Shown here piece by piece: positions 51,937 through 61,055 of a stretch of DNA of 64,000 bases. A program made the position numbers and the translations under genes. Below the pieces are notes generated by a model. The model searched no databases. It saw nothing but the letters and a program-made list of their open reading frames with translations, and had not been told where the DNA came from. Source of the stretch: Citromicrobium sp. JLT1363 (lineage in GTDB: Bacteria; Pseudomonadota; Alphaproteobacteria; Sphingomonadales; Sphingomonadaceae); NCBI RefSeq assembly GCF_000186705.1, contig NZ_AEUE01000002.1:248001-312000 (forward strand), in the 5' to 3' direction. Numbering within the stretch: the first letter of the stretch is position 1; the number at the start of each line of letters is the position of its first letter.

Positions 51937-53090
51937 GCCACACGGCAAAGATCCTGTTGCTCGGCTCGGGCGAGCTGGGGCGCGAGTTCGTCATCTCGGC
52001 CAAGCGGCTGGGCGCCTATGTCATCGCCTGCGACAGCTACGACAACGCGCCCGCGATGCAGCTGGCCGATGCGCGCGAGGTGTTCTCGATGCTCGACGGC
52101 GAGGCGCTGCGCGCCGTGATCGAGAAGCACGCGCCCGACCATGTCGTGCCGGAGATCGAGGCGATACGGACCGAGGTGCTGGCCGAGGTCGAGGCTGCGG
52201 GCGTCCACGTAGTTCCCACCGCGCGCGCCGCACAGCTGACCATGAACCGCGACGCGATCCGCGACCTGGCGGCGCAGGAGCTGGGCGTGCGTACTTCGCG
52301 CTATGGTTATGCGACCAGTCTCGACGAAGTGCGCGCCGCAGCGGGCGACACGGGCTTTCCCTGTGTCATCAAGCCGGTCATGTCCTCTTCGGGCAAGGGC
52401 CAGAGCACGGTGCAGGATGCCGACGGGCTGGAGGCCGCGTGGGACTATGCGGTCGCCAATATGCGCGGCGACCGGGCGCGGGTGATCGTCGAGCAGTTCA
52501 TCGACTTCGATTACGAAATCACACTACTTACGGTCCGGCATAAGGACGGCATCACCTTCTGCCCGCCCATAGGCCACCGGCAGGAACGCGGCGACTATCA
52601 GGAAAGCTGGCAGCCGCACGGGATGAGCGAGGCCGCGCTGGGCCAAGCGCAGGAGATGGCGCGCAGGGTCGTCGACAACCTCGGCGGCCACGGCCTGTTC
52701 GGGGTGGAGTTCTTCGTGCGCGGAGACGATGTGATCTTCTCGGAGCTCTCGCCTCGCCCGCACGATACCGGAATGGTCACGCTGGTCAGCCAGAACCTGA
52801 CCGAGTTCGATCTCCACGCCCGCGCGGTCATGGGGCTGCCGGTGCCGGATACGATCCGCGCACGCCCCGCCGCCAGCGCAGTGATCCTCGCCGACCGGGA
52901 GAGCGGGACCGTCTCTTACGATGGTCTCGCCGAAGCGATGGCGAACGGAGCGGACATCCGCATTTTCGCCAAGCCCGTTACCCGCCCCTTCCGCCGGATG
53001 GGGGTCGCACTGGCGACGGCTGGCGACACGGACGAAGCCCGCCGCCTCGCGGTCGAGGCAGCGGGCAAGGTCACGCTTGCCTACGGCTGA
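51933..53090 (+). CDS. purT: formate-dependent phosphoribosylglycinamide formyltransferase
   Basis: Protein of 385 residues starting with GTG: SHTAKILLLGSGELGREFVIS, VVPEIEAIRTEVL, and the ATP-grasp motifs PCVIKPVMSSSGKGQS, GVEFFVRGDDVIFSELSPRPHDTG. It makes N-formyl-GAR from GAR, formate and ATP in purine synthesis. Third in the lysC–microprotein–purT chain with overlapping start/stop signals. Confidence 0.97.
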   Translation: MSHTAKILLLGSGELGREFVISAKRLGAYVIACDSYDNAPAMQLADAREVFSMLDGEALRAVIEKHAPDHVVPEIEAIRTEVLAEVEAAGVHVVPTARAAQLTMNRDAIRDLAAQELGVRTSRYGYATSLDEVRAAAGDTGFPCVIKPVMSSSGKGQSTVQDADGLEAAWDYAVANMRGDRARVIVEQFIDFDYEITLLTVRHKDGITFCPPIGHRQERGDYQESWQPHGMSEAALGQAQEMARRVVDNLGGHGLFGVEFFVRGDDVIFSELSPRPHDTGMVTLVSQNLTEFDLHARAVMGLPVPDTIRARPAASAVILADRESGTVSYDGLAEAMANGADIRIFAKPVTRPFRRMGVALATAGDTDEARRLAVEAAGKVTLAYG

Positions 53091-53093
53091 CGC

Positions 53094-53639
53094 TCAACCC
53101 AGCAGCATCACGTTCATCAGCCGGCCGGGCAGCGCGAAGGCGAAGATGCCCGGAATCATGAGCGCGGTCAGATAGGTGAACACGATCTGCTTCTTGTGGC
53201 CCGCAATATCGCCCTTGCGTGCGGTGGCGATAACCCTCCAGGCCGCATGGAAGGTGATCGGCACGAAGATATGGATGAAGCTGAAGCCGCCGGTGGACTG
53301 GATGAAGATGGCGCTGGTCGCGGTGACGAGCATCAGCACGAGCCAGATCTTGCCCAGCGACTTGTGCAGCGGCGTGCCCTTCTTCGCCAGCAGGAGGAAA
53401 CCGCCCAGCGGGATCGCGGGCAGCACGGTGGCCACGTGAACGATGATCGGCAGCTTGGCGTAGTGGTGAAGGTTGTCCACCATGCCCAGCGCCGCCTTGC
53501 CCAGTGCAATGACGCACAGGAAGGTCATCGTGAAGCACACCAGGCCTACGATGGTGCGCGTGACCGGCCCGATGTCGAAGCGGACCGGCCGCTTTGCGCG
53601 AGCCGGGAAGAAGGGAAGGGACGGGGCGAGGCTGGTCAT
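53094..53639 (-). CDS. DUF2306 membrane protein
   Basis: Protein of 181 residues starting MTSLAPSLPF, after ggaga. Four or five TM helices with the DUF2306 landmarks KLPIIVHVATVLPAIPLG, KGTPLHKSLGKIW and TATSAIFIQSTGGFSFIHI; conserved His residues within membrane segments suggest heme or quinone binding in some relatives, unproven. It is divergent from the LytTR gene, a pairing that suggests regulation. It ends 3 bases from the convergent purT stop. Confidence 0.85.
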   Translation of the reverse strand: MTSLAPSLPFFPARAKRPVRFDIGPVTRTIVGLVCFTMTFLCVIALGKAALGMVDNLHHYAKLPIIVHVATVLPAIPLGGFLLLAKKGTPLHKSLGKIWLVLMLVTATSAIFIQSTGGFSFIHIFVPITFHAAWRVIATARKGDIAGHKKQIVFTYLTALMIPGIFAFALPGRLMNVMLLG

Positions 53640-53733
53640 CACTGATCTCCGGATGGTCGGTCGGGTGTTCGATGAACCTGTTGTGCCGGCCGCCCGCTGG
53701 CGGGCAACGCGGTGTGCGCGAGCCACACCTTGC

Positions 53734-53778
53734 CTTCGTGAAAGGCGCCCAATTCCGCCATTATGCCACTTTACGAAG
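53734..53778. promoter_or_regulatory. inverted repeat in the DUF2306/LytTR divergent spacer
   Basis: cttcgtgaaag (53734–53744) and ctttacgaag (53769–53778) form an imperfect inverted pair 24 bases apart, between 27 and 95 bases from the two start codons. A possible operator for the LytTR protein; LytTR sites are usually direct repeats, so the fit is not strong. Confidence 0.35.
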
Positions 53779-53804
53779 CGCGAACGGGCGCTAGGTTCGT
53801 GTCG

Positions 53805-54614
53805 ATGAGCGACGAGGCAACCAACGGCCGACACGAATTCGCGCGCAAGCTGCTGATCGACCTGTCGGTCATGACCGTCGTCGGTGTGATCCTCGCGCTG
53901 ATCGGCCCGTTCGGCAGCGCCGATGCTCCGCTGGCTGTGCGGCTGGTAAGCTGGCTGCTGTTCGCCTGGGTCGGCTATGCGGTCTACAACCCGATCGGCT
54001 GGGCGGTGGAGCAGCTTCACCGGTCGCTCCACCTGTCCGAGATTGGCCTGTGGATCGCCGGCTGCCTGATCGCGACCATCCCGATGACCGCAATCGTATG
54101 GGCGATCGGCTTCTGGCCGCGGCCGGTGCCGATGCCGACGGGCGAGCAGGCGCTGGAAGCCTATATCAACGTGCTGATCATCGGCGCGAGCATCACCGTG
54201 CTGTTCCATCTGATCGAGCGATCCAAGCAGGCGCCGCCGCCCGCTGCGGTGGAACGCCCCGCTGCAGCCGCCCAGCCCGAAACCGTCGATGCGCCCGCGC
54301 CCCAGCCCGCGTTCCTCGAGCGCCTGCCCGCGCATCTCGGCGCCGATCTGATCGCGCTGGAGATGGAGGACCACTACGTGCGCGCGCATACTGCGCTCGG
54401 CAGCGAACTCATCCTGATGCGGATGCGCGATGCGGTGGCGGAGCTGCAGGGCGTGGAGGGCGCGCAGGTTCACCGCAGCTGGTGGGTCGCGCGCGATGCG
54501 GTGGAGGACGTGAAGCGCGAAGGCCGCAACCTTCGGCTGGTGCTGCCCGGCGGGATCGAGGCGCCTGTGTCGCGCACGCGGGTTGCCGAACTGAAACAGG
54601 CGGGCTGGTTCTAG
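53805..54614 (+). CDS. membrane-anchored LytTR-family transcription regulator
   Basis: Protein of 269 residues starting MSDEATNGRHEFARK (14 upstream codons are also open). Four TM helices (about 25–165), a Pro/Ala-rich linker, then a LytTR DNA-binding domain (about 185–268) with DLIALEMEDHYVRAHTA, GAQVHRSWWVARDAVE and the terminal PVSRTRVAEL. It reads as a membrane sensor and DNA binder in one chain. It shares a divergent promoter region with the DUF2306 gene, the likely target. Confidence 0.88.
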   Translation: MSDEATNGRHEFARKLLIDLSVMTVVGVILALIGPFGSADAPLAVRLVSWLLFAWVGYAVYNPIGWAVEQLHRSLHLSEIGLWIAGCLIATIPMTAIVWAIGFWPRPVPMPTGEQALEAYINVLIIGASITVLFHLIERSKQAPPPAAVERPAAAAQPETVDAPAPQPAFLERLPAHLGADLIALEMEDHYVRAHTALGSELILMRMRDAVAELQGVEGAQVHRSWWVARDAVEDVKREGRNLRLVLPGGIEAPVSRTRVAELKQAGWF

Positions 54615-54653
54615 AGCTTGCCGGTCGCCGCTGCCGCGCCTAACCGCCTTTTC

Positions 54654-55673
54654 ATGAGCAATACTCCAAAGACTGACGCGCTGATGGCGCGTGGCGCAGA
54701 CTTCCTCGGCAGCGAGCATGCCATTCTGTGTGGCGCGATGAGCTGGGTTTCCGAACGCAACCTCGTTTCGGCCATCAGCAATGCCGGCGGCTTCGGCGTG
54801 ATCGCCTGCGGCGCGATGACGCCCGACCTGCTCGACACCGAGATCGCGGAGACCAAGAAGCGCACCGACAAGCCCTTCGGCGTCAACCTCATCACCATGC
54901 ATCCCGACCTGTTCGACCTGATCGCGGTGTGCGAGAAACACGCAGTCACCCATGTCGTGCTGGCGGGTGGCATCCCGCCCAAGGGCAGCGTCGAGGCGAT
55001 CAAGGGGGGGAAGAACCCCGCCAAGGTCATCTGCTTCGCGCCCACGCTGGCGCTCGCCAGGAAGCTGCTGCGAAGCGGCGCGGATGCGCTGGTGATCGAA
55101 GGCATGGAGGCGGGCGGCCATATCGGCCCCGTCTCGACCAGTGTGCTGGCGCAGGAAATCCTCCCGGAACTCAGCGAAGAACACCTGGTCTTCGTCGCGG
55201 GCGGGATCGGGCGCGGCAGCGCGATTGCGGGCTATCTGGAGATGGGCGCGTGCGGCGTGCAGCTGGGCACGCGCTTCGCCTGCGCGAAGGAAAGCATCGC
55301 GCACGAGAACTTCAAGAAGGCCTTCTTCCGCGCCTCCGCCCGCGATGCGGTGGCGAGCGTGCAGGTCGATGCGCGGCTACCCGTGATTCCGGTCCGCGCG
55401 CTCAAGAACAAGGGCACCGAGGAATTCACCGCCAAGCAGCGTGAGATAGCCGGATCGCTCGACCGCGAGGAGATCGCCATGGCCGAGGCGCAATTGCAGG
55501 TCGAACATTACTGGGCGGGGGCCCTGCGCCGTGCCGTGATCGATGGCGATGTGGAAAATGGCAGCCTGATGGCTGGCCAGTCGGTCGGCATGGTCAAGGA
55601 AGAAGAGCCGGTGGCCGACATTATCGCCAAGCTGATGGCGCAGAGCGAGGAGGCGCTTACGCAGCGCCGCTAG
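54654..55673 (+). CDS. nitronate monooxygenase/2-nitropropane dioxygenase-family FMN enzyme
   Basis: Protein of 339 residues: ILCGAMSWVSERNLVSAISNAGGFGVIA at the N-terminus, AGGIPPKGS, VIEGMEAGGHIGP and AGGIGRGSAIAGYLEMGA are the FMN-barrel hallmarks of the NMO/FabK family. FabK-type enoyl-ACP reductase activity cannot be excluded from sequence. The ATG at 54654 begins the conserved part. It lies 39 bases after the LytTR gene. Confidence 0.88.
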   Translation: MSNTPKTDALMARGADFLGSEHAILCGAMSWVSERNLVSAISNAGGFGVIACGAMTPDLLDTEIAETKKRTDKPFGVNLITMHPDLFDLIAVCEKHAVTHVVLAGGIPPKGSVEAIKGGKNPAKVICFAPTLALARKLLRSGADALVIEGMEAGGHIGPVSTSVLAQEILPELSEEHLVFVAGGIGRGSAIAGYLEMGACGVQLGTRFACAKESIAHENFKKAFFRASARDAVASVQVDARLPVIPVRALKNKGTEEFTAKQREIAGSLDREEIAMAEAQLQVEHYWAGALRRAVIDGDVENGSLMAGQSVGMVKEEEPVADIIAKLMAQSEEALTQRR

Positions 55674-55708
55674 GCGCTGGCCTTCGGCCTGGCCCCGCTC
55701 CTGCGGGG

Positions 55709-56131
55709 TCAGCCGTATTTTTCTGCAAATCTCTCGTCGTCCATCGTGATGTAGATGATGCCTTCGATAAACGCGATGATTGCGGGGATGAAGGTCCAGC
55801 AGAATACCAGGTACAAAATGCCCTGGCCGATCCGGTCCAGATAGAACTTGTGGCCACCAAAGCCGCCAAGGATCCACGCCAGGGCGAATGCTGCGACCTT
55901 GTTCTTGCTGCCTGCCTGAGGCCGGTACGCTGCAGCCCTCTCGGATGAGCGCACGGCTTCTTCGGCCTTGCGCATGGAAACGTCGAGCGTTTCGCCGCAA
56001 TGACGGCATTTCTTGGCCCGTGCGGAAATGTCTTCATCGCAGAACGGGCAATTGATGCGGGCGGCCGTTTCCGGCTCGATCTGCTTTTCGTTCGTTTCGG
56101 CGCTCACGGCGCTCGATGTAATATCTGTCAC
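55709..56131 (-). CDS. zinc-ribbon plus TM2-domain membrane protein, GTG start
   Basis: Protein of 140 residues. A zinc-ribbon INCPFCDEDISARAKKCRHCG (two CxxC) near residues 27–47, then a TM2 domain: KNKVAAFALAWILGGFGGHKFYLD, the GxGxHRFYLG-like turn, GQGILYLVFCWTFIPAIIAFIEG. The TM2 family is widespread with no clear role. The zinc-ribbon could bind a partner. Start GTG at 56131. Confidence 0.85.
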   Translation of the reverse strand: MTDITSSAVSAETNEKQIEPETAARINCPFCDEDISARAKKCRHCGETLDVSMRKAEEAVRSSERAAAYRPQAGSKNKVAAFALAWILGGFGGHKFYLDRIGQGILYLVFCWTFIPAIIAFIEGIIYITMDDERFAEKYG

Positions 56132-56336
56132 CTAAATACCCCCGAATTCCCTCTCGACAGGTATAGATCGCTGATTCTGTTCGTCCAGTCCCAACAGGCA
56201 GCACCGCTACCGCCAAAAGGAGGCATGCACGGGCTGGAACCCAAGCGGTTCTGGGGGCTTTGATGGAGGAGTGCGCCCGCGCGGGCAGGCCTGCGCGCGC
56301 GACCATGTCACCGCCAGCCATTTCGGAGCCTTCATC

Positions 56337-56987
56337 ATGCGCATTGCCCACTCCCTCGCAGTATTCACCCTGATCGGTGCCGCCACCGTTCCCGCGCTTG
56401 CCTTGCAGGAGGCTCCGGCCCAGCTGCCCGGTGTTGTCGATACCAGCCGCGTGGCAGGCGGAACCTATCAGACGGACCCTTCGCATTCGCTGGTCGCGTG
56501 GTCGGTCGATCATTTCGGGTTCAACGATTACTATGGGCTGTTCGGCGACGTCGAAGGCACGCTCGAGATCGATCCCGAGAATCCGGGCGATGCCAAGGTC
56601 GACGTGACGATCCCGGTCACCAGCCTTGCCGTGGTGAGCGAAGGGCTGAAGGACCATCTCCTGCGCCCGGGCAAGGATGGCGCCGATCCCGACTTCTTCG
56701 GCCCCGAACCCGACGCCGCCCGTTTCGTGTCGACCGCGGTCGATATGGGGGACGACGGCACGAGCGCATCGATCACCGGCAATCTGACGCTCAACGGCGT
56801 CACCAGCCCGGTCACCATCGATGCCAGGTTCACCGGCGCGGGCACCAATCCGATGAACAAGGCCGAGACGATCGGCTTCGAGGGCACGACGACGATCCAG
56901 CGCTCCAAGTTCGGCGTCGACTATGCGGTGCCGATGGTGTCGGACGATGTGAAACTGATGATCACCGTCGCTTTCGAAAAGCAGTAA
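56337..56987 (+). CDS. YceI-family periplasmic lipocalin-like protein
   Basis: Protein of 216 residues with Sec signal (MRIAHSLAVFTLIGAATVPALA). YceI landmarks: YQTDPSHSLVAWSVDHFGFNDYYG, VDVTIPVTSLAV, ARFVSTAVDM, and the C-terminal beta strands FGVDYAVPMVSDDVKLMI. The fold binds polyisoprenoids such as ubiquinone-8; the physiological role is unclear. The start at 56337 gives the signal peptide; the frame is open earlier. It is the first of a probable unit with the dienelactone hydrolase. Confidence 0.92.
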   Translation: MRIAHSLAVFTLIGAATVPALALQEAPAQLPGVVDTSRVAGGTYQTDPSHSLVAWSVDHFGFNDYYGLFGDVEGTLEIDPENPGDAKVDVTIPVTSLAVVSEGLKDHLLRPGKDGADPDFFGPEPDAARFVSTAVDMGDDGTSASITGNLTLNGVTSPVTIDARFTGAGTNPMNKAETIGFEGTTTIQRSKFGVDYAVPMVSDDVKLMITVAFEKQ

Positions 56988-57035
56988 TGGCCAGGACCGC
57001 GCAGGCGGATTGCGGGAAAGAAACGGGAGAGGGCG

Positions 57036-57926
57036 ATGTGCGATGAAGCGAAACTCGCGCGGTGGGCGCGGGAAGGGCTCAACCGGCGGCAGTTCGGCCT
57101 GCTGACCGGGGCAGCTGCGGTCGGCGCCTGTGCGCCGATGGCTTCGGGCAGCAATGGGGGCGGCGATGGCGATATGTCGCTGCCCGCCATGACCGAACGG
57201 CAGGTGAGCTTCGAGACGCCTGCCGGCACGATGGATGCGTTCTTCGTCGCGCCCGTTTCCGGCCCGTCGCCTGCGGTGCTTTTCTGGCCCGATATCGCCT
57301 CTCTGCGCGAAGCCAAGCGCAACATGGCGCGCCGCCTCGCCGGGCGGGGATATGCGGTGCTGGTGGTCAATCCCTATTACCGCGACGTCGCGGGCCAGCA
57401 GTTTCAGGATTTCGCCGATTTCGCAGGCAATAACGGCTTTCAGAAAGTGAAGCCCTGGCGTGAAAAGCTGACGGCAGAGGCGATCATGGCCGATGCCACC
57501 GCGGCGGTGGGCTGGCTCGACGCGCAGCCCGAGGTCGATACCGCGCGCGGTATCGGCACGCAGGGCTATTGCATGGGCGGCCCCTTCACGTTCTGGTCTG
57601 CGGCTGCCGTGCCCGACCGGATCAAGGGCGTCGCCAGCTTCCACGGCGGCGGGCTGGTGCGAGACGACAATCCGATGAGCCCGCATCGCACCTTCGACGA
57701 TACGCAGGCGCGCTATCTCGTCGCCATCGCGCAGGACGACGATGCCGACGCGCCCGACCACAAGGCGATCCTGCGCGAAGCGGCGGCCGAGGCAGGCCGT
57801 CCAGCCAAGGTGGAGGTCTACGCGGGCGATCACGGCTGGACCGTGCCCGACAGCCCCGCCTATGCCGAAGCAGCGGCGGAGCGTGCCTATGCGGATCTCT
57901 TGGCGCTTTACGGGGCCGCGCTCTGA
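57036..57926 (+). CDS. Tat-exported dienelactone hydrolase-family lipoprotein
   Basis: Protein of 296 residues. The N-terminus has a Tat motif NRRQFGLL followed by a lipobox TGAAAVGAC, so it is probably a Tat-exported lipoprotein. The DLH domain has the Cys nucleophile in GYCMGG, Asp in a DDDADAPDHKA region and His in GDHGW. Cys-nucleophile members cleave dienelactone or related esters; export outside the cytoplasm is unusual for the family and suggests another substrate. Confidence 0.85.
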   Translation: MCDEAKLARWAREGLNRRQFGLLTGAAAVGACAPMASGSNGGGDGDMSLPAMTERQVSFETPAGTMDAFFVAPVSGPSPAVLFWPDIASLREAKRNMARRLAGRGYAVLVVNPYYRDVAGQQFQDFADFAGNNGFQKVKPWREKLTAEAIMADATAAVGWLDAQPEVDTARGIGTQGYCMGGPFTFWSAAAVPDRIKGVASFHGGGLVRDDNPMSPHRTFDDTQARYLVAIAQDDDADAPDHKAILREAAAEAGRPAKVEVYAGDHGWTVPDSPAYAEAAAERAYADLLALYGAAL

Positions 57927-58016
57927 CCTTTGCCGAGCGGTCCGATTTCCGGTCGGTTTTGCTTTGTTCTGATAGCTGCGCAGGGTACACTCTCTCCGGA
58001 AAAAGGGAGAGTTTGA

Positions 58017-59039
58017 ATGGGCTTGTATATCGCGCTCGCGCTGCTGGTCTTTCTGCTGCTGATCTTCGTGATGGCGGCGGTGACCATGGTCAAGCAGGGC
58101 TATGTCTACACGATCGAGCGGTTCGGCAAGTTCACCAAGGCCGCCGATCCGGGGCTGACCATCATCTTCCCGCTGATCGACCGGGTCGGCCACCGCATCA
58201 ACATGATGGAACAGGTGCTCGACATTCCGGGCCAGGAGATCATCACCAAGGATAACGCCATGGTCGGCGTGGATGCGGTGGTGTTCTTCCAGGTGCTCGA
58301 CGCGCCCAAGGCCGCGTATGAGGTTTCCGGCCTCAACAACGCGATCATGGCGCTCACCACCACCAACCTGCGTACCGTGATGGGCAGCATGGATCTGGAC
58401 GAGACGCTGTCCAAGCGTGACGAGATCAACGCCCGCCTGCTTTCGGTGGTCGACCATGCGACCTCGCCCTGGGGGGTCAAGATCACCCGCGTGGAGATCA
58501 AGGACATCCGCCCCCCGCGCGACATCTCCGAAGCGATGGCGCGGCAGATGAAGGCGGAACGTCTGAAGCGCGCCGAAATCCTCGAGGCGGAGGGCGACAA
58601 GAGCTCCGCCATCCTGCGCGCCGAAGGCTCCAAGCAGTCCGCCATCCTCGAAGCCGAGGGCAAGCGCGAAGCCGCCTTCCGCGATGCCGAGGCGCGCGAG
58701 CGTGCGGCCGAGGCCGAGGCGAAGGCGACCCAGTTCGTGTCCGACGCGATCGCCAGCAACGGCCAGCAGGCGATCAACTACTTCGTCGCGCAGGAATATA
58801 CCAAGGCGGTGGGCAAGTTCGCCGACAGCCCCAATGCCAAAACCATCCTGTTCCCGGTCGAGACGACGCAGCTGATCGGATCGCTCGGCGGCATTGGCGA
58901 GCTGGTGCGCGGCGCACTGCAGCCGGGCGAGAGCAACCCGGGAGACAGCGGCGTGCCGCTTTCCGGCGGCCGCGATCCGGTCACCCGTGAACGCACGCGT
59001 CCCTCGGTGCCGCGCACCGGCCGCGGCGACTCGCAATGA
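58017..59039 (+). CDS. SPFH/Band 7 (stomatin/QmcA-like) membrane protein
   Basis: Protein of 340 residues. One N-terminal TM helix (about 3–25), then the SPFH domain: [47 protein letters not shown], and a coiled-coil tail rich in Ala/Glu ([17 protein letters not shown] repeated). It oligomerises in membrane microdomains with its NfeD partner, encoded directly downstream (ATGA overlap). A gggaga site precedes the start. Confidence 0.95.
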   Translation: MGLYIALALLVFLLLIFVMAAVTMVKQGYVYTIERFGKFTKAADPGLTIIFPLIDRVGHRINMMEQVLDIPGQEIITKDNAMVGVDAVVFFQVLDAPKAAYEVSGLNNAIMALTTTNLRTVMGSMDLDETLSKRDEINARLLSVVDHATSPWGVKITRVEIKDIRPPRDISEAMARQMKAERLKRAEILEAEGDKSSAILRAEGSKQSAILEAEGKREAAFRDAEARERAAEAEAKATQFVSDAIASNGQQAINYFVAQEYTKAVGKFADSPNAKTILFPVETTQLIGSLGGIGELVRGALQPGESNPGDSGVPLSGGRDPVTRERTRPSVPRTGRGDSQ

Positions 59040-59530
59040 TCGAAGGGATCGACAATTACTGGCTGTGGATCGCCCTGGGCCTGGCGCTCGCCGCGCTCGA
59101 ACTGCTGGCGCCGGGCGTGTACCTCATCTGGCTGGCGGTCGCGGCGCTGGCCACGGGGGCGCTCAGCTTCCTGTTCGATGTCGGCGTGGCGCTGGAAATC
59201 GTCAGCTTCGTCAGCCTCTCGCTGATCGCCGTCTACAGCGCGCGCCGCTATCTCAGCTACAAGCCCATTATCAGCAGCGATCCGCTGCTCAACCAGCGGG
59301 GCGGGCGCATGGTGGGCGAAACCGCGCTGGTGGTCCAGCCGATCGAGAGCGGCAGCGGACGCGTGAAGCTGGGCGACAGCGAGTGGATTGCGCGCGGACC
59401 CGATACCGCTGCGGGCGAGCGGGTCCGCATTACCGGCAATGACGGCGCGATCCTGCTGGTGGAGCCGATCGCCCTGATCGCGGACAAGGGCCAGGCGGGT
59501 AGCGAAGAAGCGGGGCCCGCGCCGGGCTGA
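59036..59530 (+). CDS. NfeD-family membrane protein
   Basis: Protein of 164 residues: several TM helices ([28 protein letters not shown]) followed by an OB-fold C-terminal domain ([32 protein letters not shown]). The short NfeD1b type that pairs with stomatin-like SPFH proteins. It overlaps the SPFH gene stop by 4 bases. Confidence 0.95.
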   Translation: MIEGIDNYWLWIALGLALAALELLAPGVYLIWLAVAALATGALSFLFDVGVALEIVSFVSLSLIAVYSARRYLSYKPIISSDPLLNQRGGRMVGETALVVQPIESGSGRVKLGDSEWIARGPDTAAGERVRITGNDGAILLVEPIALIADKGQAGSEEAGPAPG

Positions 59531-59562
59531 CCTGTCGCCGGCGCGCGCTCGGGGCGCTGGCC

Positions 59563-60525
59563 CTAGTTCTCCCGCCCCTGCACGGTATCCATCTTGTCAG
59601 CAAAGCGGCCATGCTTGCGGTGGTGGACCATGTAGCGGTCGATCACCAGCTCCAGCGGGCGCGGCTGGATACCGAAAGCGGCAAATCCGGGATACGCGCC
59701 GTCGGCCACGCTGCCGGCTTTGAGCATGCGCCATTGATCGCTGCTCATCGGCGTGCCGGGTAGCGCGGCGAAGGCGGCGCTGGCGCCATCGGGCATCGGC
59801 AGGAAAGTTCGCTTGCGCCGCTGCGCCTCGGCGATTCGCTGGTTCAGCTCCATCATCGTCCAGCGGTCGGGCCCGGCCAGCTCGTAGGTCTCGCCGGCAT
59901 GGGCGGACGGATCGGCCAGCGATGCGGCGACCGCAGCCGCCACATCGTCCACGTGAACGACCTGCAGCGGGGAATCGGGGGCGAACACCGGCAGGACCGG
60001 GAAGGTGGAGATCAGGTCCGCGAACATGGTCAGGATGCCGCCGTCGGGACCGAAGATGATCGAGGGACGCAGAATGGTCGCCTCGGGGAAGGCATCGCGC
60101 ACCAGTTCCTCGCCCAGTGCCTTGGCCCGCGCATATTCGGACGGGCCATCGATATCGGCGCCGATCGCGCTGATCTGAACGAAGCTCTTTGCGCCTGCAT
60201 CCTTCGCCGCCCTGGCGAGCGTGCCCGCAGCCTCGCCCATCAGCTTCATCAGGTCGCCTTCGAAGGTGCCGACCAGGTTCACCACCGCGTGGCTCCCCTC
60301 GACGCAGGCGCACACGCTGTGCTCGTCCAGGATGTTGCAGCGGGCGAACTGCAGCTGGCCAAGCTTGGCCAGCGGCTTGAGCGAAAAGGCGTCCTCGGGC
60401 GTGCGTGCCGCGATCCGGACCCGCGCATTCTGCTGCAGCAGGTCTTCCGCGACATGGCGGCCGACGAAGCCGCTTCCGCCGAAAATGGTCACCACCTTGT
60501 CTGCGAGGGGACTGGTCGTGGGCAT
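59563..60525 (-). CDS. NDUFA9-like NAD(P)-binding SDR protein
   Basis: Protein of 320 residues: VVTIFGGSGFVGRHVAEDLL (Rossmann GGxGFxG), a conserved VNLVGTF, SEYARAKALGEE (YxxxK-like) and RPSIIFGPDGG. It resembles the complex I NDUFA9 accessory subunit and related extended SDRs, in bacteria usually of unknown substrate. It is convergent with the nfeD gene. Confidence 0.9.
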   Translation of the reverse strand: MPTTSPLADKVVTIFGGSGFVGRHVAEDLLQQNARVRIAARTPEDAFSLKPLAKLGQLQFARCNILDEHSVCACVEGSHAVVNLVGTFEGDLMKLMGEAAGTLARAAKDAGAKSFVQISAIGADIDGPSEYARAKALGEELVRDAFPEATILRPSIIFGPDGGILTMFADLISTFPVLPVFAPDSPLQVVHVDDVAAAVAASLADPSAHAGETYELAGPDRWTMMELNQRIAEAQRRKRTFLPMPDGASAAFAALPGTPMSSDQWRMLKAGSVADGAYPGFAAFGIQPRPLELVIDRYMVHHRKHGRFADKMDTVQGREN

Positions 60526-60652
60526 GTGTCTGGCCTTTCCGGGCAGGGCTGGAGCGCAAGGTTTATGCGGCTCGCTTTGCCGGATGGCAGCGGACGCTGC
60601 AAGACTGCCATGGGGCCATGTCGATTGCCTGCGATTTGCCCAGCTATTTGCG

Positions 60653-60681
60653 TTGACAGGCAGCCCCCTGCTCCGCTAGTG
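60653..60681 (+). promoter_or_regulatory. candidate promoter of the tRNA-Leu gene
   Basis: ttgaca (60653–60658), 17 bases, ctagtg (60676–60681), ending 51 bases before the tRNA. Confidence 0.6.
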
Positions 60682-60731
60682 GCCCGCGCCTACCTTCGGC
60701 TCCGGACAAAGATGACCGGAATGCCGCGTGT

Positions 60732-60818
60732 GCCCAGATGGCGGAATTGGTAGACGCACCGTCTTCAGGTGGCGGCGATCGCAAGGTCGTGGAGGTTCGA
60801 GTCCTCTTCTGGGCACCA
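60732..60818 (+). tRNA. tRNA-Leu (anticodon CAG)
   Basis: An 87-base tRNA with 7-bp acceptor stem (gcccaga/tctgggc) and encoded CCA. Anticodon stem ccgtc/ggcgg with loop ttcaggt gives anticodon CAG. It has a long variable arm and a normal T arm (gaggttcgagtcctc). Its 3' end is the presumed attachment site of the island that follows, since the integrase gene lies 237 bases downstream. Confidence 0.96.
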
Positions 60819-60853
60819 CTTTTCCATTCCAACACATCCCGTAACGTCTCGAC

Positions 60854-60877
60854 AAACTGGCAGAAATCTGCCAGTTT
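60854..60877. repeat. perfect inverted repeat just after tRNA-Leu
   Basis: aaactggcaga / tctgccagttt with a 2-base spacer: 11-bp arms, 36 bases after the tRNA. It may be an arm-type recombinase or regulator site near the left attachment junction. The rest of 60819–61055 holds the integrase promoter region and nothing else I can support. Confidence 0.6.
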
Positions 60878-61055
60878 CTAGACTTTGTTAGTCCCGTAAT
60901 GTCCTGCGAGATATCATAACAGCCAAGCCCGTTTTGGGGGCAGCCTGGGGGCAAGTGAGCGATTCGGAGACCGCCTTTGATAGGCGATCTGCCCCCAGAG
61001 ATTGTCTTGGCCGCTATGTCCAAATCCCCGCTGGACCCGATGAGGGAGTTGGATC

